NCBI RefSeq assembly: GCF_000425805.1
Contig: NZ_AUED01000001.1
Coordinates: 248,001 to 312,000, forward strand
From: Pseudomonas vranovensis DSM 16006
Lineage (GTDB): Bacteria; Pseudomonadota; Gammaproteobacteria; Pseudomonadales; Pseudomonadaceae
DNA length: 64,000 bases
Reading direction: 5' to 3'
This document shows positions 7,127-15,924 of this stretch, piece after piece (position 1 is the stretch's first letter; each line of letters opens with the position of its first letter). Both the position numbers and the translations under genes were made by a program. A model generated the notes under the pieces. It was not told where the DNA came from. It saw nothing but the letters and a program-made list of their open reading frames with translations, and did no database searches.

Positions 7127-8707
7127 ATGACTCACTCGAGCAAATGGCTACCTACATTTGCCTTGTTGGCAGCGTCGCTTGTATCAGCGTCAACGATGGC
7201 TGCAGATAAGCCAAATATCCTCGTTATTTTCGGTGATGACATTGGTCAGACCAATATCAGCGCCTATGCGCTGGGCGTGGTCGGCTACAAGACCCCGAAC
7301 ATCGACCGAATCGCCAAGGAAGGCATGATGTTCACCGATTACTACGCGGAGAACAGTTGCACTGCAGGGCGCTCCTCGTTCATCACCGGCCAGACGGTAC
7401 TGCGTACTGGCCTGTCAAAAGTGGGCTTGCCCGGCGCGACCGTCGGCCTGCAAAAGCGCGACATCACCATCGCCCAGGCACTCAAGTCGATGGGCTACGC
7501 CACCGGGCAGTTCGGCAAGAACCACCTGGGCGACCGCGACGAGTACTTGCCGACCGCCCACGGTTTCGACGAGTTCTTCGGCAACCTTTATCACCTCAAT
7601 GCCGAGGAAGAGCCGGAACGTGAAAACTGGCCCAAAAACGAACCGGAGTTCACCAAAGCCTTCACTCCGCGTGGCGTGATCCACAGCTTCGCCGATGGCA
7701 AGATCGAAGACACCGGCGCGCTGAACACCAAGCGCATGGAAACCATCGACGACGAAACCACAGCAGCGGCGCAAGCATTCATCGAGAAGCAGGTCAAGGC
7801 CGACAAGCCGTTCTTCGTCTGGATGAACACCACCCGCATGCACTTGTTCACCCACGTGCGTGACTCGATGAAGGGCCAGAGCGGAATGTCTGGCAACGAG
7901 TACGCAGACGGCATGCTTGAGCACGACGGAGACGTCGGCAAACTGCTCAAGACCCTGGACGACCTGAAGATCGCCGACAACACCATTGTCGTCTACACCA
8001 CCGACAACGGCCCGAACCAGTTCTCCTGGCCGGATGCGGCGACCACGCCGTTCCGCAACGAGAAGAACTCCAACTGGGAAGGCGCCTACCGCGTACCGGC
8101 CATGGTTCGCTGGCCAGGCAAGATCAAACCGGGCGAAATCTCCAACGAGATGTTCTCGGGCCTGGACTGGTTCCCAACGCTGTTGGCGGCCGCTGGCGAT
8201 GCCGATGTGAAAAACAAGCTGCTCAAGGGTTGGGCGCCGGTCTCTGGCGGCACCAACTTCAAAGTACACCTGGACGGCTACAACCAACTGCCATACCTGA
8301 CCGGTCAGCAGCCTAAAGGCGAGCGCAAGGAGTTCTACTACTTCAACGACGACGGCGTGCTGGTTTCCATGCGTTACGACAACTGGAAGGCCGTGTTCTG
8401 CGAACAGCGCGCACCGGGCGGTTTCAAGGTGTGGAGCGAGCCCTTCGTGTGCCTCCGTGTACCTAAGGTATTCAATCTCCGTATGGACCCGTTTGAGCGT
8501 GCGGACGTGGTCTCTGACCAGTACTACGATTGGGCTACGAAGAATGTTTACCTGACCGAATTGGCCGTGATGAAGTCCGCTGCATTCCTGCAAACCTTCG
8601 TCGAGTACCCTCCAAGCCAGCGTCCGGCAAGTTTCAGCATCGACCAGATCCGCGCTGATGTGGATGCGAAGATTGAAGAGAAAATGAAGTCCCAATCGAA
8701 GCAGTAA
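7127..8707 (+). CDS. Secreted arylsulfatase (Cys-type, formylglycine-dependent)
   Basis: 526 residues. The signal peptide ends near TMAA-DKPNILVIF. KPNILVIFGDDIGQTN supplies the metal-binding Asp pair. The active-site motif is CTAGR (Cys78-Arg82), a C-x-A-x-R form of the sulfatase signature in which Cys becomes formylglycine. KNHLGD, TTDNGPN (second metal site) and FSGLDWFPTLL follow in the usual order. It hydrolyses sulfate esters in the periplasm or outside. The ATG follows AGGGAG at 8 bases. No formylglycine-generating enzyme gene is in the window, so maturation must depend on one encoded elsewhere. The natural substrate is unknown. It is divergent from the TsdBA-like pair, so a shared sulfur theme is possible but unproven. 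Confidence 0.9.
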   Translation: MTHSSKWLPTFALLAASLVSASTMAADKPNILVIFGDDIGQTNISAYALGVVGYKTPNIDRIAKEGMMFTDYYAENSCTAGRSSFITGQTVLRTGLSKVGLPGATVGLQKRDITIAQALKSMGYATGQFGKNHLGDRDEYLPTAHGFDEFFGNLYHLNAEEEPERENWPKNEPEFTKAFTPRGVIHSFADGKIEDTGALNTKRMETIDDETTAAAQAFIEKQVKADKPFFVWMNTTRMHLFTHVRDSMKGQSGMSGNEYADGMLEHDGDVGKLLKTLDDLKIADNTIVVYTTDNGPNQFSWPDAATTPFRNEKNSNWEGAYRVPAMVRWPGKIKPGEISNEMFSGLDWFPTLLAAAGDADVKNKLLKGWAPVSGGTNFKVHLDGYNQLPYLTGQQPKGERKEFYYFNDDGVLVSMRYDNWKAVFCEQRAPGGFKVWSEPFVCLRVPKVFNLRMDPFERADVVSDQYYDWATKNVYLTELAVMKSAAFLQTFVEYPPSQRPASFSIDQIRADVDAKIEEKMKSQSKQ

Positions 8708-8843
8708 ACGACTATCGAGAACAATACTTGTTCTTTCGATTGCTACAAAAAACCTCTTCTCTCGATGCAGTAACTCGGGAGAAGGGGCATCAACTCGAAA
8801 TTTAAGGACACGAAGCTCAGCTTCACAGTATCTGGGGGGCAAA

Positions 8844-9371
8844 ATGAAATCGGTGCTGGCCACAATCAAACATGAAGCACTCAAGGCACTTCCGCCGACC
8901 ATTTTCTTTTTCATTATCCTGCACATCGTGGCCGCCATACGCGCACTCATGATCAAGAGTACCGGCGTTTCCCTGCCAGTTTCGGCGTCGATCCTGATCG
9001 CTTCCTTGGTGCTTGGGAAGTCAGTACTGGTAGCAGACATGCTGCCCTTCATCAATCGTTTTCCCGAAAAACCACTGATATGGAACGTCACCTGGAAAAC
9101 ACTGATGTACGCCCTGGTCGCGCTGGTGGTGCATTACCTGGAGCGGCTTTACGAATACTGGAAAGAGGCACCCAGTGTCATGGATGCGAACGCCATGCTT
9201 TGGACATCCATGAATTGGCCGCAATTCTGGGCGGTGCAGATTCTGTTGGTTACGCTGATTTTCATGTACTGCGTTATGTCGGAACTGACCCGGGCTTTGG
9301 GGAAAGAGCGCCTGAAGAGGATGTTCCTGGGGCCACTTCCTTCAGCGCATGAACAACCCCTAAATTCGTAG
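8844..9371 (+). CDS. Small integral membrane protein, unknown
   Basis: 175 residues with about four hydrophobic segments: PPTIFFFIILHIVAAI, VSASILIASLVLGKSVLVA, TLMYALVALVVHYLERLY and FWAVQILLVTLIFMYCVM. The C-terminus is basic and soluble. It lies 136 bases downstream of the sulfatase on the same strand. The gap holds two imperfect inverted repeats (8711-8737 and 8751-8779), so the two genes may or may not share a transcript. I do not recognise a named family; a role linked to the sulfatase is only suggested by position. Confidence 0.75.
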   Translation: MKSVLATIKHEALKALPPTIFFFIILHIVAAIRALMIKSTGVSLPVSASILIASLVLGKSVLVADMLPFINRFPEKPLIWNVTWKTLMYALVALVVHYLERLYEYWKEAPSVMDANAMLWTSMNWPQFWAVQILLVTLIFMYCVMSELTRALGKERLKRMFLGPLPSAHEQPLNS

Positions 9372-9424
9372 TGGTCTTAATTGGCTGCATTTGGCGGAAA
9401 GGTGACGATCTTGGCGCTGGCTCC

Positions 9425-9562
9425 ATCAGCGACTCAGCCTCAAGTCGCAAACGCTCCACCTCCTCGGTGCCGTCAGAGAATCCCTGTGGTACCGGCGCAT
9501 TGCGTCCATCCCCAGCTACTCAAAGGTTCGCCGGCGGCGATCTTCTCGGCCAAGTCCTTCAT
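9425..9562 (-). pseudogene. Possible decayed copy of a small Pseudomonas hypothetical gene
   Basis: On the minus strand, from ATG 9562: MKDLAEKIAAGEPL, then after one frame change MDAMRRYHRDSLT, then after a second change TEEVERLRLEAESLM. Read together these pieces look like one short conserved protein with two frameshifts, followed by unrelated sequence. The pattern is recalled from small Pseudomonas proteins, not verified. The rest of the 9372-9676 gap holds no gene I can support. Confidence 0.35.
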
Positions 9563-9676
9563 GCTCGACTCCCTAATCCTTGGTTGACTGCTACCCGCTT
9601 CGACCTTCAATTTGGTTGTCTATAATTCATCTGGTTCACCCCCTCAGGCTTCAATCCCTAGCCACTGGGAAAGAAA

Positions 9677-10867
9677 ATGACCTCAGAGTATGAGTTGCCC
9701 TTAGGCTCCGACTCGCTGTTTGATGATGCTGACTCCGGGCTGCTTCTGGCAGCAGAGGACGGGCGGATCGAACGGGTCAATCTCACTTTCTGCCGCTGGA
9801 TTGGTTTCAGTCGAGAGGAGCTGCTGGGAAGCTCAATTCAGAGCTTAATGACTCTTGAGTCCAAGACCTTCCATCAGGTGTACTGGGGGCCGCTCATGCA
9901 GATCCAGGGCTCAGTAGCCAACGTGAAATTCGACCTTGTCCATCGAAGTGGGCACTCGATAGCGATGATGTTGAGCGCCATAAGTTGTGAGCATTCGAAT
10001 GGCATATTTCATGAACTTACCCTGTTTAAAGCCGAGGATCGGCGAAGGTATGAACGTGGACTAGTGAGCGCTCGAATGCTTGCTGAGGGGCATTTGGCCA
10101 AGAGCCTCAAGGCCCAGCGAGCCGAGCAAATCACACAAGGAAAGCTGCGTACGATCTATGCCGCTGCCGAAGATCGGGCGCTCTTCGCTGAACAGATGAT
10201 CGGAATCGTCAGCCACGACTTACGCAATCCACTTTCGGCAATAAGAATGGCGGCCGAAATTCTTTCGCGTCGTGATCCAGATGCTAGAAGCATCCAGATG
10301 TTGGGCCATATCAGCCATTCAGTCGAACGCGCTCAGCGGCTTGTGGCCGACCTGTTGGACTTCACTCTTGTCCAAGTAGGGCGAGGGATCATTGTGACCT
10401 GTGCTCCGCTGAACTTCCACGAGGTGGTTGCCGACTGCCTTGAGGAGATTCGACTTTCGTTCCCCAAGAGCAGCCTGGTGCATCTGCGTAGCGGTCAGGG
10501 AGAGTTCTCAGCCGACAGCGACAGGCTGTACCAACTGGTGGGCAATCTTGCAGCCAACGCTATCGCTTATGGCGAAGAGGGTTCGACCGTCACTGTTTCT
10601 ACTCGCATTGAGGACGAGGCAGTGACAATTTCCGTGCACAACGTCGGTACACCGATACCTGCCGGGCTACTGGAAAATCTGTTCGAGCCGATGATTCGCG
10701 GCAGTCATGACAATGCAGAGCTGCGTAGCGTGGGGCTCGGACTGTATATCGTTCGCGAAATTGTAAGAGCTCACAATGGTGAGATTACGGTCAGCTCAAC
10801 TGCGGAGTTGGGAACCACTTTTATTGCAATTTTCCCTCGGCTAGAGGCTAAAACCCTGGGAGGGTAG
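9677..10867 (+). CDS. PAS-domain sensor histidine kinase
   Basis: 396 residues with no membrane segment, so a soluble sensor. Residues about 15-125 form a PAS domain (GLLLAAEDGRIERVNLTFC then WIGFSREELLGSS). The dimerisation/phospho-acceptor box is IGIVSHDLRNPLSAIR, with His in SHDLRNP. The ATPase domain shows an N-box (LVGNLAANAIAYG), FEPM and VGLGLYIVREIV, and ends TTFIAIFP. No response regulator gene is adjacent, so it is an orphan here. The PAS ligand is unknown. The start ATG follows GGGAAAGAAA. Upstream sequence holds a decayed gene, suggesting a reshuffled locus. Confidence 0.88.
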   Translation: MTSEYELPLGSDSLFDDADSGLLLAAEDGRIERVNLTFCRWIGFSREELLGSSIQSLMTLESKTFHQVYWGPLMQIQGSVANVKFDLVHRSGHSIAMMLSAISCEHSNGIFHELTLFKAEDRRRYERGLVSARMLAEGHLAKSLKAQRAEQITQGKLRTIYAAAEDRALFAEQMIGIVSHDLRNPLSAIRMAAEILSRRDPDARSIQMLGHISHSVERAQRLVADLLDFTLVQVGRGIIVTCAPLNFHEVVADCLEEIRLSFPKSSLVHLRSGQGEFSADSDRLYQLVGNLAANAIAYGEEGSTVTVSTRIEDEAVTISVHNVGTPIPAGLLENLFEPMIRGSHDNAELRSVGLGLYIVREIVRAHNGEITVSSTAELGTTFIAIFPRLEAKTLGG

Positions 10868-11450
10868 ACTGCCTTTGGATCGGTGGCAGGAGTGGAGGAT
10901 GCAGTTGGCAGAACGCCGGAGAAGGGATGTGTGACAGGATTGTGCTACACACCTGAGCTGATGTGACACAGAGCGGGACATTTTGAACGGTCTCGACGAT
11001 TGCGGGCGTCGTAACCTGTTGATTTAACTGGCCTATTGTTGGCCGGTCATGATTTAGGTTCCAGCGTGCCTTCGGTAGTTAGATCAAGGCTCGCTCCGGA
11101 ACGGCGGCCCCAGCATCTGCAATATCGGAGGTGCGCCCGGCTTGTACCAATTTTTGTACCAATAGCTGTGTTTTGGCGTGTTTGAGTGCGTAGGGCAGAG
11201 GGACGAAACCCCCGTGTTTGCTGGGTTTCTCCACTCTGCCACGCGCAGCCAAACGCAAAAAACATCTCTGGAGTATGGCCGAGTTGCTGTCGATTGCCCT
11301 GTATCTGCTGGGGCAAATATGAAAAAGACTTAATCCCGTACCCGTTCTTTGGGCACGAAGGGTGCGTCTTCAGTGGCGTGCAGGATGAACTTTCCAGGCG
11401 GGCGTCGTCTACATTGCAGAGGGTATTTCCCCCTTTACGAGAGTACGGAT
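10868..11450. repeat. Gene-free gap with a long hairpin and a short direct repeat
   Basis: No convincing gene. Three structures are visible: an inverted repeat at 11194-11240 (arms GGCAGAGGGACGAAACCC and GGGTTTCTCCACTCTGCC, 16 of 18 pairs, 11-base loop); a direct repeat TTGTACCAA ... TTGTACCAA (about 11140-11160); and GTGTGACAGG / TGATGTGACACAG related words near 10928-10975. They could be remnants of a mobile element end or a structured RNA. Open frames here (11047-11316 minus, 11186-11578 plus) lack recognisable protein features. Confidence 0.4.
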
Positions 11451-11912
11451 ATGTTCAGATCCAAGACATTCATCGCAGCGCTGACCAGCCTGGCGTTGGC
11501 CGCAACTTCTGTGGGTGCGCTGGCCGATCCGGGCAATGGTCAAGGCAACGGCAAGGGCAATTCACAGAAATCTCATAACCCTGGCAACCAGGGCGGCGCG
11601 GGGAAATCCAAGGGCTCGGATCACGGCGATTGGAGCTATGGGCCCAGCATCAATCGTGGTGATGTGTTCAACATTCTGACGGACTACCACGACTATTGGA
11701 GCCCGGGTTCGGCGCTGCCTCCAGGAATCCAGAAGAACCTGGCCAGAGGAAAGCCACTGCCCCCCGGCATTGCTAAAAAACTGGACGGCAGGCTATTGGG
11801 CAGGCTTCCGCACTACGATGGCTATGAATGGCAGCAGGCTGGCACGGACCTGATCCTGGTGGCAATTGCCACCGGCATCATTTACGAAGTGCTCACGGGG
11901 GCCCTGGATTGA
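11451..11912 (+). CDS. CigR/RcnB-like exported small protein
   Basis: 153 residues from ATG 11451 (MFRSKTFIAALTSLALAATS), chosen because it gives a clean signal peptide ending ALA-DPG; the frame is open further upstream but without a plausible start. The mature part begins with a Gly/Asn/Gln/Lys-rich low-complexity stretch (GNGQGNGKGNSQK). The family signature follows: ALPPGIQKNLARGKPLPPGI, then AKKL and LPHYDGYEW. The C-terminal hydrophobic segment is DLILVAIATGIIYEVL. In Salmonella, CigR is an inner-membrane anti-virulence protein; its role in Pseudomonas is unknown to me. It ends before a terminator that belongs to the opposite strand. Confidence 0.8.
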   Translation: MFRSKTFIAALTSLALAATSVGALADPGNGQGNGKGNSQKSHNPGNQGGAGKSKGSDHGDWSYGPSINRGDVFNILTDYHDYWSPGSALPPGIQKNLARGKPLPPGIAKKLDGRLLGRLPHYDGYEWQQAGTDLILVAIATGIIYEVLTGALD

Positions 11913-11935
11913 GTCTCCCGGAGATGTCGCGTGCA

Positions 11936-11961
11936 TAAAAAGCCCCGCCAACTGGCGGGGC
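11936..11961 (-). terminator. Intrinsic terminator for the small minus-strand gene at 12004
   Basis: Stem GCCCCGCC / GGCGGGGC with an AACT loop; the A-run on the plus strand gives a T-run after the hairpin on the minus strand. Confidence 0.8.
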
Positions 11962-12003
11962 AAGGGGCTGTGCGGAGCAACGCACGATAAAAGTGCCTGG
12001 GCC

Positions 12004-12186
12004 TCAGGCGCGCATGCCGGGGTACTGCAGGCGACTGGCAAGGGCCTGGGCATCGGTCAGGGAGGTCAGCGGGCCGGACACCGCCTCACCTTCGCGGACC
12101 AAGTACCAGCAGGCCAGCAGGCCCAGCTCCCTTAGCGAGGCAGGGACGGCGCTGCCGATGACGGACATGATGCTGATAGGGGCCAT
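12004..12186 (-). CDS. Small conserved Pseudomonas protein, unknown
   Basis: 60 residues (MAPISIMSVIGSAVPASLRE...). ATG 12186 follows AGGAGA at 6 bases; the longer in-frame start at 12207 has no ribosome site. One weakly hydrophobic segment (LGLLACWYLV) is present. A good intrinsic terminator follows, which supports it as a real gene. Function unknown. Confidence 0.7.
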   Translation of the reverse strand: MAPISIMSVIGSAVPASLRELGLLACWYLVREGEAVSGPLTSLTDAQALASRLQYPGMRA

Positions 12187-12285
12187 GGGTGTTCTCCTGC
12201 GATTCATGGGCCTACCTTACGTCGTGAAGTGAGCCGGTTGAAATCAACCGGCTCGATAGTGTTCATCACTGTCATCGACCCGGCC

Positions 12286-12648
12286 TTACCAGCGCGGCGG
12301 TCCGTAGTAGACCGGCGGCGGGCCGTAGTAGCGTTCGCGGTAATAGGGTGGCGGCGGCGGTGCATAGCGCTCGACCACCGGGTACGGTTGGTAGTACACC
12401 GGCGGGGGAACCTGGTAATACACCGGTGGTGGGCTGTAGTAGACCGGCTGGCGCTCAATGTAGACCGTGCGGTCGCGCCCGCCATAGAGCGTCGAACCAA
12501 CCACGGCGCCGACCACCGCCGCGCCAATCAGCGGGGCTGGGCCGTACCAGCCACGACCTCCACCGCCACCCCCACCATGGGCGGCGACCTGCGCGCTGGC
12601 AGCCAGGGCGCCGACCAGCAGGGCGATTGACGGCAGATGACGGTTCAT
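12286..12648 (-). CDS. Exported Pro/Tyr-rich protein with glycine-zipper segment
   Basis: 120 residues from ATG 12648 (MNRHLPSIALLVGALAASAQ), which follows GAGGAA and yields a signal peptide ending VAA-HGG. A poly-glycine stretch comes next, then a short hydrophobic glycine-zipper segment (LIGAAVVGAVVGSTLYG), then a long low-complexity tail of PVYYQ, PPPVYY and PPPYYRERYY repeats. Such proteins are probably periplasmic or envelope-associated; no enzymatic motif is seen. The same-strand gene downstream is 100 bases away, so they are likely separate units. Confidence 0.75.
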   Translation of the reverse strand: MNRHLPSIALLVGALAASAQVAAHGGGGGGGRGWYGPAPLIGAAVVGAVVGSTLYGGRDRTVYIERQPVYYSPPPVYYQVPPPVYYQPYPVVERYAPPPPPYYRERYYGPPPVYYGPPRW

Positions 12649-12806
12649 CGCGAATTCCTCACAGAGCCACCCACGTGGGGATACCTCTATAAGACTGCGG
12701 GAACCGAGCGTTGCACAGTGCGTCTGAGTAAAGGTTTTGTAAGCGCCGATCAACGGTAGACGCGAGCGCTGTGCATAATGCCGACTCGAACGCAAAGGAG
12801 TTTCAA

Positions 12807-13628
12807 ATGGCCCACGTTCCCGGTAAAGACACCGTGTTGTGCATCTCCCTGGCCGGTCGCCCCGGCAGTTTCGGGGTGCGTTTTCACAACCACTTGTATG
12901 AGCAACTGGGCCTGGATTTCTATTACAAGGCCATGACCACCCAGGACTTGCCCGCGGCGGTGAGTGGCATTCGCGCGCTGGGGATTCGTGGATGTGGCGT
13001 GTCGATGCCGTACAAGGAAGCCTGTATGGCCCTGGTCGATGAGATCGACCCTTCGGCCGCGGCGATCGACTCGATCAATACCATTGTCAACGACGGTGGA
13101 AGGCTCAAGGCCTACAACACCGACTACCTGGCCGTGCGCCAGTTGCTTGAATTGCACCGGGTCGATCCGAACATGGCGTTTGCCTTGCGCGGCAGTGGCG
13201 GCATGGCCAAGGCGGTGGCCAGCGCCTTGCGGGATGCCGGCTTTACCCAGGGTACTATCGTGGCCCGCAATGAACAGGCGGGACGGCAGTTGGCGGATAG
13301 CTGTGGCTATCGCTGGCAGGCAGACCTGGGAGACCTGTGCCCGCCGATGCTGGTGAATGTCACGCCCATTGGCATGGCTGGCGGGGTGGAGGCCGAGCAT
13401 CTTGCGTTCAGCCTCGAGGCGATTGCGGCGGCGCAGCTGGTGTTCGATGTGGTGGCGATGCCGGCGCGCACACCGTTTATTATCGAGGCTGAACGCCAGG
13501 GAAGGGCAGTGATCACTGGGCTTGAGGTGATTGCCTTGCAGGCGCTGGAGCAGTTTGTGCTGTACACCGGGGTCAGGCCGACGCCGGAACAGGTGAAGCT
13601 GGCAGTGGCGTTTGCCAGGTTGGGTTGA
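12807..13628 (+). CDS. Shikimate dehydrogenase-like oxidoreductase (AroE family, atypical)
   Basis: 273 residues from ATG 12807, which follows AAAGGAG at 6 bases; the upstream ATG at 12771 lacks a ribosome site. The family features are GVSMPYKEA with the catalytic Lys, INTIV, AYNTDYLAV with the substrate-binding Asp, and the nucleotide-binding RGSGGMAKAVASAL. AroE enzymes reduce 3-dehydroshikimate in the aromatic pathway. The N-terminal serine motif that grips the shikimate carboxylate in true AroE (S-x-S before P-x-x-H-N) reads GRPGSFGVRFHN here, so the substrate may differ and this is probably a paralogue rather than the housekeeping enzyme. No other aromatic-pathway gene is adjacent. Confidence 0.75.
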   Translation: MAHVPGKDTVLCISLAGRPGSFGVRFHNHLYEQLGLDFYYKAMTTQDLPAAVSGIRALGIRGCGVSMPYKEACMALVDEIDPSAAAIDSINTIVNDGGRLKAYNTDYLAVRQLLELHRVDPNMAFALRGSGGMAKAVASALRDAGFTQGTIVARNEQAGRQLADSCGYRWQADLGDLCPPMLVNVTPIGMAGGVEAEHLAFSLEAIAAAQLVFDVVAMPARTPFIIEAERQGRAVITGLEVIALQALEQFVLYTGVRPTPEQVKLAVAFARLG

Positions 13629-13635
13629 AACCACG

Positions 13636-13746
13636 GCCGCTTCGCAGCCGATCGCAGGCTGGCGCCAGCGGCTACACGGACATGGCCTGCACGCTGTAGC
13701 CGCTGCCGAGGAACGAGGCTGCGATCGACTGCGCAGCGGTCGTCAG
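13636..13746. repeat. REP-type inverted doublet
   Basis: CGCAGCCGATCGCAGGCTGG ... CCAGCGGCTACA is followed about 30 bases on by its inverted counterpart (TGTAGCCGCTGCCGAGG ... GGCTGCGATCGACT). It fills the gap between two converging genes, the usual place for such elements. Related copies occur at 22145-22246 and 58585-58632. Confidence 0.65.
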
Positions 13747-13757
13747 GCAGACGCCAG

Positions 13758-14399
13758 TTATTCCAGCTGGGCCAGGCGTTCTTCCAGGGCGGCAATACGT
13801 GCTTCCAGGGCCTCGATACGCTCCAGCGACACTGCACCGCCACTGCGTTCCGGTCCTTGTTGGCGCGCTGCCAGAATCGCTTCGATCTCGGCCGGATCAC
13901 CCAGGGCGTGGGTGTAGCGATCTTCCCGTTGCCCGGCCTGGCGCGGCAGGTGCAAGGCAAAGCCGCGGGCGATCAGTCGCTCCAGCTGGTGTACCACCTG
14001 CTCGGCGTCCTCGAATTCATGCATGCGACTGCTGCGGGTCAGCAGTTCGTTCACCGTCTGCGGGCCGCGCAAAAACATCAGGCCCAGCAGGGTGACCTGG
14101 GCGGGTACCAGCTCCAGGGCCTTGTCTACACGATGTTCCCAGCGGTCGGCACGGCTGCCCATCTGCAAACGGGTCAACCCCTGGCCCTCAAGGGCGCGCA
14201 GGGCCTGGCCGACCTGGCCCTGGCTCAGGTTCGTCACCGGTTCGCGGCTGGTCTTCTGGTTGCAGGCCAGCACCAGGGCGTTCAAAGTCAGGGGGTAGGT
14301 TTCGGGGCTGGTGGCCTGTTTCTCGATCAGCGAGCCGAGGACGCGGATCTCGGTGCTGTTGAAACGGGCTTCGGAAGGGGATTCGTTTTCGTCGGACAT
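13758..14399 (-). CDS. yceH: YceH family protein (UPF0502/DUF480)
   Basis: 213 residues. It opens with a short acidic start, then [20 protein letters not shown] and [18 protein letters not shown], the signature of this family, which folds as two winged helices. The C-terminus is a leucine-heptad coiled coil ([20 protein letters not shown]). The molecular role of YceH is not established, although DNA binding is suggested by the fold. It is the only gene of its unit and converges on the AroE-like gene across the REP doublet. Confidence 0.88.
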   Translation of the reverse strand: MSDENESPSEARFNSTEIRVLGSLIEKQATSPETYPLTLNALVLACNQKTSREPVTNLSQGQVGQALRALEGQGLTRLQMGSRADRWEHRVDKALELVPAQVTLLGLMFLRGPQTVNELLTRSSRMHEFEDAEQVVHQLERLIARGFALHLPRQAGQREDRYTHALGDPAEIEAILAARQQGPERSGGAVSLERIEALEARIAALEERLAQLE

Positions 14400-14495
14400 G
14401 ACCCTGTCTCTTTGCGAAGTAAGGCCTCTAGCCTAGGTGCGCGACAGGGTAAAACACAAGCAGCCGGTGCAGGACGCACCGGCTGCGGGTCAGGC

Positions 14496-15707
14496 TCAGG
14501 CAGTGTGACGGTCGTTGGCCATGCAGGCCGCCGCGGTGAACAGTACGTCGGTGGAGGAGTTCAGCGCGGTTTCCGCCGAATCCTGCAGCACACCGATTAT
14601 GAAGCCCACGGCCACCACTTGCATGGCGATTTCACTGGGAATGCCGAACAGGCTGCACGCCAGCGGAATCAGCAGCAGCGAACCACCAGCCACGCCCGAA
14701 GCACCACAGGCGCACACGGCTGCAACGACGCTGAGCAAGATGGCGGTGGGGATGTCGACGGCAATGCCGAGGGTGTGTACCGCTGCCAGGGTGAGGACGG
14801 TGATGGTCGTGGCAGCGCCGGCCATGTTGATGGTTGCGCCCAGCGGGATCGACACCGAGTAGGTGTCTTCGTGCAGGCCGAGTTTTTCGCTCAGGGCCAG
14901 GTTGACCGGAATGTTGGCGGCGGAGCTGCGGGTAAAGAAGGCGGTGATGCCGCTTTCACGCAGGCACAGCAGCACCAGCGGGTAGGGGTTGCGGCGGATC
15001 TTCCAGAACACGATCAGTGGGTTGACCACCAGCGCCACGAACAGCATGCAGCCGATCAGCACGGCCAACAGGTGCAGGTAGCCGAGCAGGGCGTTCAGGC
15101 CCGCTTGGGCCAGGGTCGATGAGACCAGGCCGAAAATACCCAGCGGCGCGAAGCGGATCACCACACGCACGATCAGGGTCACACCATTGGACAGGTCTTC
15201 GACTACGGTGCGGGTGGTTTGCCCAGCGTGACGTATCGCCACGCCTAGGCCGATTGCCCAGGCCAGGATACCGATGAAGTTGGCGTTCATCAGGGCGTTG
15301 ACCGGGTTGTCGACCACGCTCAGCAGCAGGCGCTGCAGCACGTCGGCGATACCGCCAGGAGCACTGAGGGCAACGTCCGAGGTGCTCAGCGTCAGGTTCG
15401 ACGGGAAGGCCATGCTGGCGATGACGGCGACCACGGCCGCGGCGAACGTGCCGAGCAGGTACAGCACCAGGATCGGGCGAATGTGGGTTTCGGTGCCGTG
15501 CTTATGGTTGGCGATGGAGGCCATGACCAGGATGAACACCAGGATGGGTGCAACAGCCTTCAGGGCAGAGACAAATACCTTGCCGACGAAGCCCAGGGTC
15601 AGGGCGACTTCGGGGTCATACAGGGCCAGGGCGATACCGGCCACCAGGCCGATCATGATCTGTACCACCAGACTGGTACGGCTCAACAGCTTTAGAACGG
15701 GTGTCAT
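14496..15707 (-). CDS. sstT: Serine/threonine sodium symporter SstT
   Basis: 403 residues from ATG 15707 ([20 protein letters not shown]); the frame stays open far upstream but only this start matches the family length (about 410). It is a dicarboxylate/amino acid:cation symporter with eight membrane helices and two re-entrant loops. The hallmark stretches are [20 protein letters not shown] (substrate site) and [14 protein letters not shown], and [20 protein letters not shown] near the end. It imports serine and threonine with sodium through the inner membrane. It is divergent from an MFS gene. Confidence 0.92.
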   Translation of the reverse strand: MTPVLKLLSRTSLVVQIMIGLVAGIALALYDPEVALTLGFVGKVFVSALKAVAPILVFILVMASIANHKHGTETHIRPILVLYLLGTFAAAVVAVIASMAFPSNLTLSTSDVALSAPGGIADVLQRLLLSVVDNPVNALMNANFIGILAWAIGLGVAIRHAGQTTRTVVEDLSNGVTLIVRVVIRFAPLGIFGLVSSTLAQAGLNALLGYLHLLAVLIGCMLFVALVVNPLIVFWKIRRNPYPLVLLCLRESGITAFFTRSSAANIPVNLALSEKLGLHEDTYSVSIPLGATINMAGAATTITVLTLAAVHTLGIAVDIPTAILLSVVAAVCACGASGVAGGSLLLIPLACSLFGIPSEIAMQVVAVGFIIGVLQDSAETALNSSTDVLFTAAACMANDRHTA

Positions 15708-15924
15708 GTCGGGTGTTTCTCGGTCTTGTAAGAGGGCTCCAAGCCCGTCGCGACGCCGAAAATGCAGGGGCGCCAGGCGTTCAGGGCCGTGAAAGGGGCG
15801 CGACTTTAGCACAGCAGCCACTTTTGGTGACGGCCCTGTGTCAGACGGTCGCGCGGCGGGTGTAGTATGCGCGCCCCCTCGAAACGGCCGCGGGCCGTGG
15901 ATGTTTAGAACTTCTGGAGTGTAG

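Noticed and set aside
7415..9091. 558-residue minus-strand frame opposite the sulfatase
   Set aside because: It mirrors the codon structure of the sulfatase and has no recognisable domain; the plus-strand gene is unambiguous.
11047..11316. 89-residue minus-strand frame in the structured gap
   Set aside because: Composition and absence of a ribosome site argue against coding; the stretch is better described by its repeats.
11186..11578. Plus-strand frame overlapping the CigR-like start
   Set aside because: No ribosome site or domain; the in-frame CigR-like gene with signal peptide is preferred.
13636..13746. REP clusters as a possible CRISPR array
   Set aside because: Only inverted pairs occur, without regular spacers or direct repeats; no cas genes in the window.
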